Assembly: GCF_001039355.2 (NCBI RefSeq)
Contig: NW_019775487.1
Span: forward strand, 189,718 to 253,717
DNA from: Lingula anatina
Lineage: Eukaryota; Brachiopoda; Lingulata; Lingulida; Lingulidae
DNA length: 64,000 nucleotides
Reading direction: 5' to 3'
This document shows positions 1-11,860 of this stretch, piece by piece (positions within the stretch are counted from its first letter, which is position 1; each line of letters starts with the position of its first letter). A program made the translations under genes and the position numbers. Below the pieces are notes generated by a model. That model did no database searches. It saw only the letters and a program-made list of their open reading frames with translations, and had not been told where the DNA came from.

Positions 1-1
1 T

Positions 2-425
2 AAGTTCTTTGACTGCCTTAATGGACATAGTCTTTATGAGCATGAGAAGAAAAGGTAAGCAGATCTGGCCCCATACAGTGATGTAGATGATCCAAGGTTT
101 CACTGGCTTGAGCATGTATTTCTTGAGGACTTAGAGTCGTGGAGAAATGAAGTGGAAAACCAACCAGGGAATTTCTCCAGATCAGCATGACAAAAAATGG
201 CAACGAGTCCACAGACTCACGAAGGTATAGAAATTACTGTCAGGTCCTTTGTAGAATCATGCCGATACCTGTTGAGCCACAGAGTGATCATTACAACCAG
301 GATCCACTAGAGCAGTGGTTTTCTATGCAAAGGAATGCAGGGGGACGCAATAAAAATACCAGTGTATCCGGATTTAACTTTAACACTTTCACATTAAGGT
401 TAGAGAAATCATTTATATGTCAGTG
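2..425 (+). pseudogene. Decayed P-element/THAP9-type transposase fragment
   Basis: Conceptual translation in shifting frames gives pieces that resemble the C-terminal part of P-element/THAP9-like transposases common in aquatic animal genomes. In order they are FFDCLNGHSLYEHEKK (from base 5), LAPYSDVDDPRFHWLEHVFL (68-127), a stretch around SPQTHEGIEITVRSFVES (205-258), and NQDPLEQWFSMQRNAGGRN (296-352). The pieces are in the right order but in different frames and are separated by stop codons, so this is a broken relic and not a working gene. The 'QDPLE..F..QR..GG' block is the most diagnostic. The family call is from memory of the motif order. The fragment begins at or before the window edge. 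Confidence 0.6.
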
Positions 426-2591
426 ATACATGGAAATATCAGATCTAGAGGTGATGTGAATCAGAAGAAGGTTGATCACACTCCATAAGCTAAGAGAAAA
501 CGTACAGCCTGAAGTTGGGTTAGTGTTGAGCATGCATATATTAGGTTTTTAGAATTTTTCATGTGAACGCAGCCTTACTGTACCCAAACTGCACATGGAC
601 TTTTTAATTTCTTACCAAGCAACTGAAGACTTTTAACTTTTGAAGGATCCAAACAGGTTTTAAAAAGTTTTTATTCATCTATTGTTTCTCATTGTAACAA
701 CAAAAAATAGAGCTTTAGCAACTATATTGAAAACTTGAAATTCTATACATTTTGCCCAAATAGCAATCTAATTTTCGTTAAATGTGAAATTTTTAATTTG
801 TATATTAATCGCTGAATAATCTCTAATCTTATCTCATCGTATCTTGGGTATGTCGAGTCACTGGATACCACTGGCACCCAGATCTTATCGTCTATGACTT
901 TGAACAGGCACTGTTAACAGCAGTGGGGACATCTCCTAAGAGTAACGGTCCAGGGATGTTATTTTCATTTTTGTCAGTCGCTTTGGCGCCGGATCAAGAA
1001 ACTTGGGCTATCGCAATCATACAGAAACCATCGTAGATTGAGATGTCTAGGAAAGTACATGTATATATGTCAATTGGATTTTTACCAGTTGCAGTGGTGA
1101 GACAAAAATTTGATCCTCCACACCAACAGCAGACGCACGCAAGCCCTTGTTGCCAGATTCCCAGCATTGGCAAATTTTATGAATTACTTTGAAAATAACT
1201 ACATGAACGGGGAATTTCCCACTTGCCATGTGGAATGTGTATGACAGAAGGATGGATAACTGCACAAATAACCACGTCGAGAGTAAGGCTGTGTTCATAA
1301 TGCCCGAAAAATGGCAAGATATTTACATCTTTTTGGGTTTTCTGAACACAGCATTAGATTGACCATTCTCGAAAGATTATCACTTTTGCTTGATAGAGAT
1401 ATCACAAGTGAATCCTGGGAAAAGTGATGTCAGATTACTTCATGTTAGGGACAGGGTCGCACGCTGCAGAGTCAAGCTAGTTTAGGAAGGTATGCCGGCA
1501 TATGTAGCTTTTGAGAAGCTATGAGGATATGGCAAGAGGCCATTTACCAAGAGGGCAATAACATGTTATGCCATAGTTTTTGAGAAGCTATGAGGATATG
1601 GCAAGAGGCCATTTGCCAAGAGAGCAATAAAATTAATGCTCAGAGACATGTATAGTAGGTAATGCTACACTAGCAGCTTGATGGCAATGGAAAAGAGAGC
1701 AATAAGATAATGCTTAGATGAGTTTTGTGTTGCAACTTATTGATATTCTAAAATATGATGCACGTAGAGCCATGATGAAAGCATGAGTTTTAGTACTATG
1801 TTATTGTTCATGCGCGTGGTAATGCAGTTTGGCAATGCCCGTTGGGCTAAAGCTTATTTATTGTAGTAGGAATAAAGTGTTGTACAATAACCAAGAAGTA
1901 TATAGGATTATAATATATTATGTAGTTTTAGCTTAATAGAATTGTGTTTATATGTATTTTTCGTGTATTCTGTTATAATTACTATAAAGCAGTTTGTATG
2001 TTTAGGTCATGTTCATTTATTATGAGTAATTTCTACAGATGGTGCTGCCACAACTTTTGGAAAAGAGGTGCTCTTTGAAGGGGAAGGGCATCACCTATGC
2101 TATCAAGAAATTGAGAGACACTCAGGGCGTTTCTGGCCCACTGTCCAGGCTATCAATTGCTTGGAAAACGGAAAACAGAAGACATGCCTTTAGATGAGAT
2201 CACCAAGGAGGTGAAACGTATAACAGGGGAAGACATGGATGATATTTTTTATGATGTCAGGAAAAGAGGTGGCTGAATTTTTTGGTACAGTTGGCGAATG
2301 ATAAGGGGCAACCTGAAGGGCAAAATTTACAGGAGCCCCAACCTGGCACATCACAACAGGTTTCATATATTTATGTATTCTGTTGTTAATCATGAGTATA
2401 TATACTAGTATGTGTAGAAGAGATTAAATAGGTAAAGTGGTGTTTTTTATATTTATTTCGATTTTTGAATAGTGGATTATTCTACATGAGTGATTTTATT
2501 ATTTTGTGTTTTATTCTAAGTTTTAAGGATGCTTTTACCTATGAACTTAATTTGTGTTTTCATATGGTTTGGTATCACTTTATTATATATC
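426..2591. other. Non-coding stretch with short direct repeat
   Basis: No gene is recognised. The stretch is AT-rich. It contains a direct repeat of about 55 bp with a 69-bp period around 1505-1632 (shared core includes GAGAAGCTATGAGGATATGG) and a weaker third piece near 1690. Short open frames here show no family resemblance. The stretch ends at a single N (2592) that looks like a scaffold gap. Confidence 0.5.
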
Positions 2592-2592
2592 N
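2592..2592. other. Probable collapsed assembly gap
   Basis: A lone N lies where unrelated AT-rich sequence changes abruptly, within about 25 bases, into the 5' flank of the EF-hand duplication unit (compare 7595 onward and 13740 onward). The missing sequence could be of any length. Confidence 0.6.
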
Positions 2593-2614
2593 TTATCTCT
2601 GAAGCTCAGGGTGT

Positions 2615-3360
2615 AAGAAGAATACATTTATTATAATTCAAATCACTTGAGTTGTACATTTAAAAGTGGAGAATTCCTAGTTGATATTAAACATTTATGC
2701 CTGGTTTTTATGGATCTCTTCAGTCTGGAATTGGTCTTATCTCAGTAGGGAAAATACAAAGCAATGTGGCTCTACAAAGCTGTTACACATGTAGCTCTCG
2801 GACTTATCGACTACAATCAAAGCAATGCTACATGTAGCGAGAAGAGACAAAGCTAGGGTGCCATTTTCATAATAGATATAATGATAAAATATCATCCCCC
2901 AAATGTTATTGAACAGTCCATGCCTTACCAGTTTTCTGTCCTACAGTTCTTAGGAGATTTGTGTCTTGACTGATGTGTGGAGTTTCAAGGAGGGTGGTTT
3001 ATTTAAATACACAATCACATTTCAATGTATTCCAGATAAAGTTGCTTCGTCCTGTACGCGTGTCCCCTATTCCTCGTGTTATCAATCCTATTTTACCAGC
3101 AGGTTTCAAAGCCCACCTTTATGTAATAAAATATAAGCATCAAACTACATGTTCATATGGGCTGACGCCGAGTGTGCTGAGACCAAGATGTCCGCCAGTT
3201 GATTTGTAGCTTCGGTGCACAGTATAAGCCTTCACTGCAGAATTGGTACTCCATATTGCGTTCTCTCCCCTCTAAGCGGTTAGGCAAAAAAAAAAAAAAA
3301 AGGCAGATCATTGTCTATGGTGCACAGGTAGCAAAAAAAAAAAAAAAAAAATGAAAATTC
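2615..3360 (+). repeat. Orphan copy of the EF-hand unit's 5' flank
   Basis: This block closely matches the DNA upstream of EF-hand copy A (about 7600-8320), copy B (13740-14420), copy D (21760-22340) and, inverted, copy C (15690-16210). Shared markers run in the same order: AAGAAGAATACATTTATTAT, the TGTGTGGAGTTTCAAGGAG segment, and a poly-A tract followed by GGCAGATCA. No EF-hand gene is attached. The gene would be expected to the left, where the N at 2592 interrupts the sequence. Confidence 0.75.
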
Positions 3361-5277
3361 CGTTGCTTGCTACCCGTGACAGCAACCGTCATACTATCCA
3401 TCCATTTTTGACAACAGCTCGTTGCAGTCGTTAGATTTTAAAAATCTACATGGGCGTAACTAGGCATACGCATGGATGCACTGTGTGTACAATTTTTTTG
3501 CCAACCATGATATTATTTTATATAAATTTAGTGTATTTTTCATGGAATATAAAAGAAAATCCTCTGCTTATTAAAGTCACCTGTATGTACAAATCCTCTA
3601 TATCAATTGTAGAGGCACAATTGTTCTGACCCCCCCCCCACTCCCCCCGTCTTGCAAACTGAGGTATACAATGTCTGTAACCTTAACAAGTTCTATCTTA
3701 ATCGTCCATCTAACTGGAACTTCCTTTACCTCTTAATTGGAGGGTTCAATGGCCCTCAACTCTTATGTACCTTCTTTCTTGAGAATATCGAACTCATTCT
3801 TGCAGGCGATATTTATCTCAGGTAAAAATCTGCCTGAGTGTTATTTTCAAAGAGCAGCTCCAGCAACCCTGGGGGCACTAGATAAGATCTGGACTCCAGG
3901 TTTAAGAAGGAGCTAGAGAAACAAAGGAAGAATTTTTCCTGCAAAGCTTCAAAGAATTTTGACACGGACTTGACCCAGCTAACCCCTCCAAACTAACAGG
4001 GTGACATGGGGAATTTTACAAACAAATAATTAAACTTAGATGTATCAGAGCTCTGTCGTGTCGTACAATTGGTTGTCTTTGGGAGCCATACATCCACATG
4101 TAAGGTGAATGAAACCGTTTGTTAGTTCAACTCAGAGGTGGATCCAGGATTATTCGAAGGGGGTTCCACATATGCAAAGCTAGCCTCCTTTTAAATAAAT
4201 ATACCGTTCTGGGTAATAAGAATATTGAAACTTTTTTAATTGCGAGAATATTTCTGACTAAATGATAATTTTATTATTAATGGAAATTAAGCTGCGATGT
4301 GTGGTACATATGCTGTAATTATGCTGTCCTTCATCTCTTGCGTTACTCTACATTTTGCTGGGAATTTAAAAAATCTGTGCGTACAATTTTAAAGGTCTGG
4401 TTACGCCCCTGAATCTATGCGCTTGGCGAATGTGGACAAGACCGCCTGCGATGCTGCTATTGTGTGCACATCCTAGACAAAACCCTTACACCTGCCCCGA
4501 CGGCAATTGATGTGGCCACTAATTGCTTGAGTCATTAGGGCTTACTTGATTGCCTGTCAATCATTCTGGTAGTGCTAGTGGTAAACCCTTGAAGTTACTA
4601 ACAGGAGGTGAGATTGATACAAAAATAAGATTTTCTGACATCCAAATGCATGTAAACAAGCTAATTTCAACCGGCAATAGAGTACCCATCTTGGCTATCG
4701 TCAGAACAATAACAGGTAAAGCTGTCAACAATTTAATTTGCTATTTTGGACAATTAACCTCCCTGAAAAGGTTTTTGCTCGTTTTCTTTGCTTTTAATAT
4801 TGACGAGATAGCGTTATCGTAGCAAGCTATAACTGTCTACCTGTACACCTGAGGGAGACCAAATTCACCATGCTAATTATGAAAAGTATGCACTAAAAGT
4901 GCTTTTTAAGAAATTTTGGTTGATCCTCTCTTTTCTAATTTATAGACTTTGAAAGTGAAAATTCCCTAATATTTTGATGTAATTTCACGTTTTTATAGAT
5001 AAAATCAACAATAAGTTTTTGAATAAAAATCCCTGACTCCATCCTGTAGTACTTTGTTCAAGTGTTATAATGCCATTAAAAGCAAGTTTATAGCTGTCCA
5101 GGTGCCTGAGAAAATCAGGTGTATAAAAATGGTGTTTTTGTCCCCAAAATCCCAATATTACGTCACACGATGAAGTTGGAGCTGTGTTCCAAGCATAATT
5201 AGATATTTTGAAGATACATTAAATGAATATGACAGGAATAAAAAAGCTAAGACCTTTATTTTAGGAGAAAATCTCAA
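3361..5277. other. Intergenic DNA, degenerate repeats only
   Basis: No coding region is recognised. It holds a poly-C tract near 3631 and a block at about 4136-4410 that starts GGTGGATCCAGGATTATTCG and ends TCTGGTTACGCCCCTGAA. Similar wording recurs near 51,908-52,075, which suggests an old dispersed element. A 90-codon open frame at 4550-4822 has no recognisable domain. Confidence 0.4.
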
Positions 5278-6379
5278 ACCTACATTCCCACCTTAAGCTG
5301 GGAAAGCTGCCTGTGTGCCATAGACACTGCATGATCACCTGTCGCCCCTTCTTCTGTCCCCTCCTTTTTCTTTCCACAAAAACAATTTGGGTTTTATTCT
5401 TATTTTGAATGAAAAAAAAAATTATATATATCAAACATATTTTATTTCAAATATGATATAGGCTAGCAGCTGCAAAGAGTAAAGACAATAATAAAAAACA
5501 AGCAATGAATATAGATATCTTTACCATGACACTATTTCGAGGAAAACTGAAAAACATCAAAAACAAGATAGTGTCTGATATTTTGTGAAATTTGTCTTTG
5601 TTGAGGGTAGGGAATACCTTTTGCGTTACGTATGATTGGCCTTATTTTTTTAGCGTGATGCGTTATTTGAGCCCAATATTCTGCGTGAAACGTGATTCAG
5701 GTACTTCTTTGTTCTGCGTTACTGGTATATATTTATCAACGTGATTCGCAATTTACCCTTCCAAATCTACATGATTTGTGAAAACTTTTCATTAGCGTAA
5801 CAGGAATTTGTTCTAGAATGTTCCGAACTTTGCATCATGATTGTAAGGCGATCACTCACTGGAGATAAATACAACAAACTTTTCAAACAAGGAAGGTAGA
5901 AAAGTAGAAATGTGAGTAGTCCACTAGTTTTCGGTTCAATTCGTATAATGTATATATTATCGCCTTAGTCTCTGTGGCGGGAATCCTGACCAATGAGAAT
6001 GGCTGAATATCTCTAAGCAGACGATTCCTGCCATGTTACACACAAAATAAATTATTCTGGTGATGTTATAAATTCTTTGCATTTCTGCAAGTACGGCAAT
6101 TTTCCATCTTGATGAATGGTGATAGCTTTCAATTCCTCATGATTGGTGATTGACCTGAATATATCTCCGTGATTGGTGATTGACCTGTTTTAATTCTTCA
6201 TAATTGGTGATTAAGGGGGGGGGGGGTATTCCCTACCCTCTTTGTAATGAATCACCATTGTATAACATGGTAGCCAATGGGTATCTCAAGTACCACATGA
6301 CTAAAATGCAGTCAGATGGGAAGAAGAAACAGCAAAGCAGCAATCAGTAACATTCTACAATTAGTCATTGCCAACATCA

Positions 6380-7410
6380 TTAGTCACGGCTACCAAAAAT
6401 GATATCAGTGGTACTGAAATTTTGATGGTACCAATAGAGGTTGTATGCGCTAACAAATTCCTCTGCATCAAGGACGCCATTTGCGTTCTGATCAATTGCA
6501 TCAAAAATTGGTCGAATCTCAGCTGTGTTGCGGTGAACAAACAAGAATTTGGAATACTCATCTTCTGTCAACTTGCCATCGCAATCAATATCAAACGTGC
6601 CAAACATATCTGATGAGATTTCAGCAACCTCCTCTGTTGAAATAGGAATATCTATCTGAGACTCTTGAAGAAATTCTTCCAATGTAATGTTTGTTTTATA
6701 GTTTGTGTATTTGTTTGACCAAAAGCCTCTAAAGGCGTTGGAAAAAATACCATTCACCGCCATAGCTCTCCAGGATGGCAGAACTTTTTGAGCTCGTTTT
6801 GTTGTTAAACCAACATGTTCCTCTTCAGTAACGATGCCATCTTCATCAACGTCAATTATATCAAAGAATGCTTTGTACTTGGTAACCCAGTAGGAACTAA
6901 AGTTTCGGTTCATGTTCTAAAATATGAAGAAGAAATGATCCATCTTTCATATTAGGAGTTGATCTCAGGAGTTGATTTATATATCATATTTTGCAGGTGT
7001 ATTATTTGAATATTTGAAAAAAAATTTGAATTGGGTTTAAAATGGACATGCAGTATGAGATGCTGTAATTGTTTTGAACAGGTGTATTATTTTTCTTAGA
7101 AATGACATTGATTATGCCAAATAAATATTGGCTTTATGAAAAATTGGTTTCTTGATGTTTAGTCACCATCCAAGAAAAAAAATTCTCTAATTCAATGAAG
7201 TGAAACACACTAAAAGGTTACAGACTAGCAGAAAATTCCACCCCAACTCCCTGTACTTAAGAACCATATGCTGCCTGCCTGACAATACTGTCTTAGCTTG
7301 TTTAACTAAACCAGTGAACACTTTTCTGGACCTACCTTTAAAATACTTGAAGAATCAACAGCAAGAACAGCAACCAGTAGGAGCAGACTTATCAGCTTAA
7401 TGGATGACAT
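6380..7410 (-). CDS. Secreted EF-hand protein, sarcoplasmic Ca-binding protein type, copy A
   Basis: This is a two-exon gene. Exon 1 (7410-7336) encodes a 25-residue hydrophobic leader beginning MSSIKLISLLLLVAVLAV, which reads as a signal peptide. Exon 2 (6916-6380) encodes 178 residues and the stop; splice sites are GTAGG and TTTTAG|AAC, phase 0. The 203-residue product has canonical EF-hand loops at about 47-58 (DVDEDGIVTEEE), 134-145 (DIDCDGKLTEDE) and 167-178 (DQNANGVLDAEE). A degenerate second hand lies around NKYTNYKTNITLEEF. This pattern and length fit sarcoplasmic calcium-binding proteins, which buffer calcium and are normally cytosolic. The leader suggests this paralog is exported, which is an inference. 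Copies B, C and D are close paralogs. The exon 2 start was chosen because AG|AAC is conserved in all four copies. Confidence 0.85.
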
Positions 7411-7439
7411 TATTTTAATGTCTGACTTGCCAAGATTTC

Positions 7440-8400
7440 TAAAACAAGGGAATCAACAGAAACAAAAAGTAAACAATCAGTATGAATTATAAACTATAAT
7501 TAAGTCCATTTTAAAAGAAATAATCAGGGTTCTCTTTTACACCTAATTATATACCTACCACAAATATTAAACACATTTATAAGTAATAATAATAGTAATG
7601 CATGATAAGAAGAAAAATACACTTATTATAACTCAAATCACTTGAGTTGTACATTTAAAAGTGGATAATTCCTAGCTGATATTAAACATTTATGCCTGGT
7701 CTTTATGGATCTCTTCAGTCATGAATCAGTCTTATCTCAGTAGGGAAAATACAAACAAAGCAATGTGGCTCTACAAAGCTGTTACACATGTGTTAATAGC
7801 ACTACTACATGTAGCGAGAAGAGACAAAGACAAGGTGCCATTTTCATAATAGATATAATGATAAAATATCATCCCCAAATGTTATTGAACAGTCCATGCC
7901 TTACCAGTTTTCTGTCCTACAGTTCTTAGGAGATTTGTGTCTTGACTGATGTGTGGAGTTTCAAGGAGAGTGGTATATTTAAATACAATCACATTAAAAT
8001 GTATTGCAGATAAAGTTGCTTTGTCACGTACACGTGTCCCTTATTCCTCATGTTATCAATCCTATTTTACCAGCAGGTTTCAAAGCCCACCTTTATGTAA
8101 TTAAATGTAAGCGCCAAACTACATGGTCATGTGGGCTGAGACTGAGTGTGCTGAGACCGAGACATCCGTAAGTTAATGTGTAGCTTTCGGCACAGTTAGC
8201 CTTCACTGCAGAATTCATGCTCCATATTGCGGTCTCTTCCCTCCGAGCGGGTAGGCAAAAAAAAAAAAAAAAAAAAAAAAAGGGAGATCAGTGTCTATGG
8301 TGCACAGGTAGCACTCACTGTGGAAACCTTGTTAATACAGTCCCTCTCCAGCATGCTGGGAGGCCGAGATGGTTGCCAATCATTGTTTGCAATTTAACAT
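7440..8400. repeat. 5' flank of EF-hand copy A, part of the duplicated unit
   Basis: From about 7600 it matches the flanks of the other EF-hand copies, including the segment around CAGTCCATGCCTTACCAGTT and a long poly-A tract at about 8257-8281. In copy B the same poly-A site carries an extra 410-bp insert. No independent gene is visible. Confidence 0.7.
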
Positions 8401-8412
8401 CCTAGCTAGATT

Positions 8413-8588
8413 AAGACCCCAGGGTGTCTCACTAGGCTGGGGGAGAGATTTAAGACCCCAGGGTGTTTCACTAGGCTGGGGAAGAGATTTAAGATCCCAG
8501 GGTGTCTCACTAGGCTGGGGGAGAGATTTAAGACCCCAGGGTGTCTCACTAGGCTGGGGGAGAGATTTAAGACCCCAGGGTGTCTCAC
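8413..8588 (+). repeat. 39-bp minisatellite, about 4.5 copies
   Basis: The unit AAGACCCCAGGGTGTCTCAC plus TAGGCTGGGGGAGAGATTT (39 bp) repeats with one or two changes per copy. The period is a multiple of three, so both strands stay open (13-residue repeat, such as GVSLGWGRDLRPQ on the plus strand), but nothing suggests it is translated. It is absent from the matching place in copy B. Confidence 0.9.
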
Positions 8589-8689
8589 CTTGCTATAGGA
8601 TGGACACAGTTTGTTTTATTTTATTTAAAAAAAAGAAAGAAAAAAAAAAAAAACGATTCTTCCAACTAGCAATGTACAGGTAGTGATGT

Positions 8690-10270
8690 CTACCACAACC
8701 AGGTCACTTTCACCTTGGAAGCCAGGCTGTGAATTATGGTCTCTTGTTGGGAGGCCAAAATGACCAACGATTGATGTCAACAGCCCACAGGTAGCCTTCA
8801 CCACGTAAGCTGGGCAGGGTGTTGCTGTCTCTCCTCCCCATACACTGACACCTAGATGATCGCCTATTGATGTCCCCTGCCTTGAGGGAAGCTAGAGTGT
8901 CTCTTTGTTGTTTTGAATATTATTTTCAATCTTACTGAAATTTTTAAAAAATGATTCTGGTCCTTGGAACCAGTTTGTTTTTTTTTTTTTTATTCAACAA
9001 GAAACCAGTATCGGTTTTCGAAAAAATGAACCTTGCAACTAGAAACTATTTCTGTTTTTGAAAAGTGATCCTCGCAACCAGAAAATTGTGATTTTTCCAT
9101 GACAATTCTGAAAAAAATCTGGCTAGTATTGTGTGTGTGGGTGTGTGTTCATTTGTGCATGTGCATGTGTGTGTGGGGGGGGGGAAGAGAGGGGGGGGAT
9201 TCCAAGGTCATGTACACTAAGCATCCAGAAAATAGTATTGTTCTTCAAAAATTGACCAGTGTCACTTTTTCTAAAAAGCAATTATCGTTATCAGGAAGAA
9301 GTGGTCTTCAAAATATTATGAAAAGAAAACTAATTAAAGATTTCATCCAACTGCTACCCTACAGGATTTTCTGGACCCAACCAAACTTTTTTTATTTATT
9401 TTTTGCTTTCGGCTTTTTCCTTTCACAGGTGTTTGGCAAAGAGTAAACAATACATCAATTATAAGAGGTTCAATCACTGAGCTAAAAATGTAGCAAAAAC
9501 TGATGCTAAAACATGCCAAACAGTTACAAGTGTTGCATAGGGTAAACAGTGTATCAGTGTAAGAGATTCAATAACTTTGTTAGAAACGTAGCAAGCATGT
9601 TGGTAAAATCATGCCAACGAGTTGCACTCTTTGCCTAGCCAGGTCAGCCCCAATCTTTGCTAAACTTTTTCACAAACAACAAAAAGCACACTCCCTCACC
9701 CTCCCTATTACCTCCCCATTCCCATCCCTTCCCCTACACACAAAAAACAATTCTTGCAACTAAGTGTCAGAAATGTTTGTTTCTTAATACAACATTAGTT
9801 TTTTGTTGCCAGAATTGTTTTTTAAATAAAATGAATTCCGCCTACAGCAAGGCAAGACGGGCCATAGCAACAGTCTGAAGGTTCATTGGTTGGAATGTTC
9901 ACTATAGAACCTTCGGACCAATGAACTCTTGATTAAAAAACTGATGAAAACTCTACCATTTTTCGGACTAATGAACCTTTGGTATATTGAGATGCCCCCA
10001 GCAAGACATGGGCAGGACCCCTCTGACACACCCCCTAAATATGCCTCTGTAGCGTCACAACTGATTTTGTAAAATGACATTAGTTTGTTTTTGAAAAAGG
10101 ACACTGGTTTTTGGTTGATTTAATCATAGACACTGATCAACAGTCTTTTCGGCCTCTGCGTGTGGCGGCGAGAGGCCGTAATATTGAGCATGGCCTATAC
10201 ACAGTGAAGGCTACCTGTATGCAGATGCTGATCAGAGGTTGTCTCAGCCTCAGTGCATGGCAAGGAGATA
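8690..10270. repeat. Diverged tandem and dispersed repeats between EF-hand copies A and B
   Basis: This region has no gene. It is built from two diverged repeat types. One contains phrases like GGCAGGGTGTTGCTGTCTCT, related to 15,100-15,500, 17,900-18,110 and 22,440-22,700. The other contains phrases like CTGGTTGCCAGAATTGTTTT. A G-rich/GT microsatellite lies at about 9130-9200. Short open frames look incidental. Confidence 0.55.
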
Positions 10271-10275
10271 CTCTA

Positions 10276-10823
10276 AGAGCGCATTCTCAACAAATTAAGC
10301 CAGGCTTTACAAAGCCGGTGACCTAAAAATGGCGGACGTACATGAAAGAAAAACCGCCTAATCTTTTAATAGTCTCTCCGCCTCTCACACGCCTCCCCAC
10401 ACGTCGTCCCTGCGGGGCACAGTAATTAAATCTCTGCTCCGAACATTAATATTTCCATGAATATCTCTGGTGATATTATCTCCGTAGATAGTCGATTCAT
10501 TGCTGCTCTACGGGCCAAATTATTCCTTTTTCGTCTCTGTTTTCAAAGATAATAGAACAGAAGAGCTTTTTTCCTTCGATCGCCTTCAGCCGCCATGCTT
10601 TCTTCACCACGAGTTTAACTGATGAGCATGCGCACTTAATATTTCTCAGGTAGCTTCCGCATGGCGAACGGAGACGCGATTTAATTACTGTTCCCCGCAG
10701 GGACGACGTGTGGGGAGGCGGAGAGACTATTAAAAGATTAGGCGGTTTTTCTTTCATGTACGTCCGCCATTTTTAGGTCACCGGCTTTGTAAAGCCTGGC
10801 TTAATTCGTTGAGAATTCGCTCT
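10276..10823. mobile_element. Long-terminal-inverted-repeat element (non-autonomous DNA transposon)
   Basis: About 160 bp at the left end (10276-10436) is repeated in inverted orientation at the right end (about 10665-10823). The termini read AGAGCGCATTCTCAAC on the left and its near-complement GTTGAGAATTCGCTCT on the right. About 230 bp of non-repeated DNA lies between them. No transposase is encoded, so it looks like a MITE or foldback element. A target-site duplication is not clear. A partial relative sits at 42,135-42,325. Confidence 0.85.
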
Positions 10824-10846
10824 AACATCCAGCATGTACATGTACA

Positions 10847-11860
10847 GCTTAAGCTGGGAAAGCTGCCTGTGTGCCGTACACACTGATCACCTGTCACCCC
10901 TTCTTCTGTCCACTCCTTTTTCCTTCCACAAAAACAATTTGGGTGTTATTCTTATTTTGAATGAAAAAAAAAAAAAATCAAACAGGAGGATTTGTTTTAT
11001 TTCAAATATGATATAGGCTAGCAGCTGCAAAGAGTAAAGACAATAATAAAAAACAAACAATGAATACTGATATCTTTACCATGACACTATTTCGAGGAAA
11101 ACTGAAAAACATCGAAAACAAGTTAGTGTCTGATATTTTGTGAAATTTGTCTTTGTAGAAGGTAGGGAATACCTTTTGCGTTACGTATGATTGGCCTTAT
11201 TTTTCTAGTGTGATGCGTTATTTGAGCCCAATATTCTGCTTGAAATGTGATTCAGGTACTTCTTTGTTCTGCGTTACTGGTATAAATGTATCAACGTGAT
11301 TCGCGATTTACCCTTCCAAATCTACAGGATTCGTGAAAACGTTTGTTAAGGGTAACAGGAATTTGTTATACTGTAGAACGTTCTGAACTTTGCATCATGA
11401 TTGTAAGGCGATCACTCACTAGAGATAAATACAACAAACTTTTCAAACAAGGAAGGTAGAAAAGTGGAAATGTGAGTAGTTCACTAGTTTCCGGTTCAAT
11501 TCGTATAATGTATATATTATCGCCGTAGTCTCTGTCCAGGGGAATCCTAACCAATGACAATGGCTGATTATCTCTAAGCAGACACTTCCTGTCATTTAAC
11601 ACACAAAATAAATTATTCTGGTAATGTTATAAGTTCTTTGCATTTCTGCAAGTACGGCAATTTTCTATCTTGATGAATGGTGATAGCTTTCTATTCCTTG
11701 TGATTGGTGATTGACCTGAATATTTCTTCGTGATTGGTGATTGACCTGTTTTAATTCTTCATGATTGGTGATTAAGGGGGGGTATTCCCTACCCTCTTTG
11801 TAAGGAATCGCCATTTTGTAACATGGCAGCCAATAGGTATCTCAAGCACCACATGACTAA
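10847..11860. repeat. 3' flank of EF-hand copy B, duplicate of 5285-6305
   Basis: From GCTGGGAAAGCTGCCTGTGT onward this block matches 5291-6305 base by base with scattered changes and small indels, including the run TGATTGGTGATTGACCTG near the end. It marks the downstream part of the duplicated EF-hand unit. No coding region is visible. Confidence 0.8.

Noticed and set aside
4550-4822. 90-codon open frame on the plus strand
   Set aside because: No recognisable domain, no conserved copy in the window and AT-rich context; probably chance.
6090-6215. Repeated TGATTGGTGATTGACCTG phrases that resemble PBX/HOX sites
   Set aside because: They occur as a short tandem repeat within the duplicated flank of EF-hand copies A and B and match no exact PBX-MEIS decamer.
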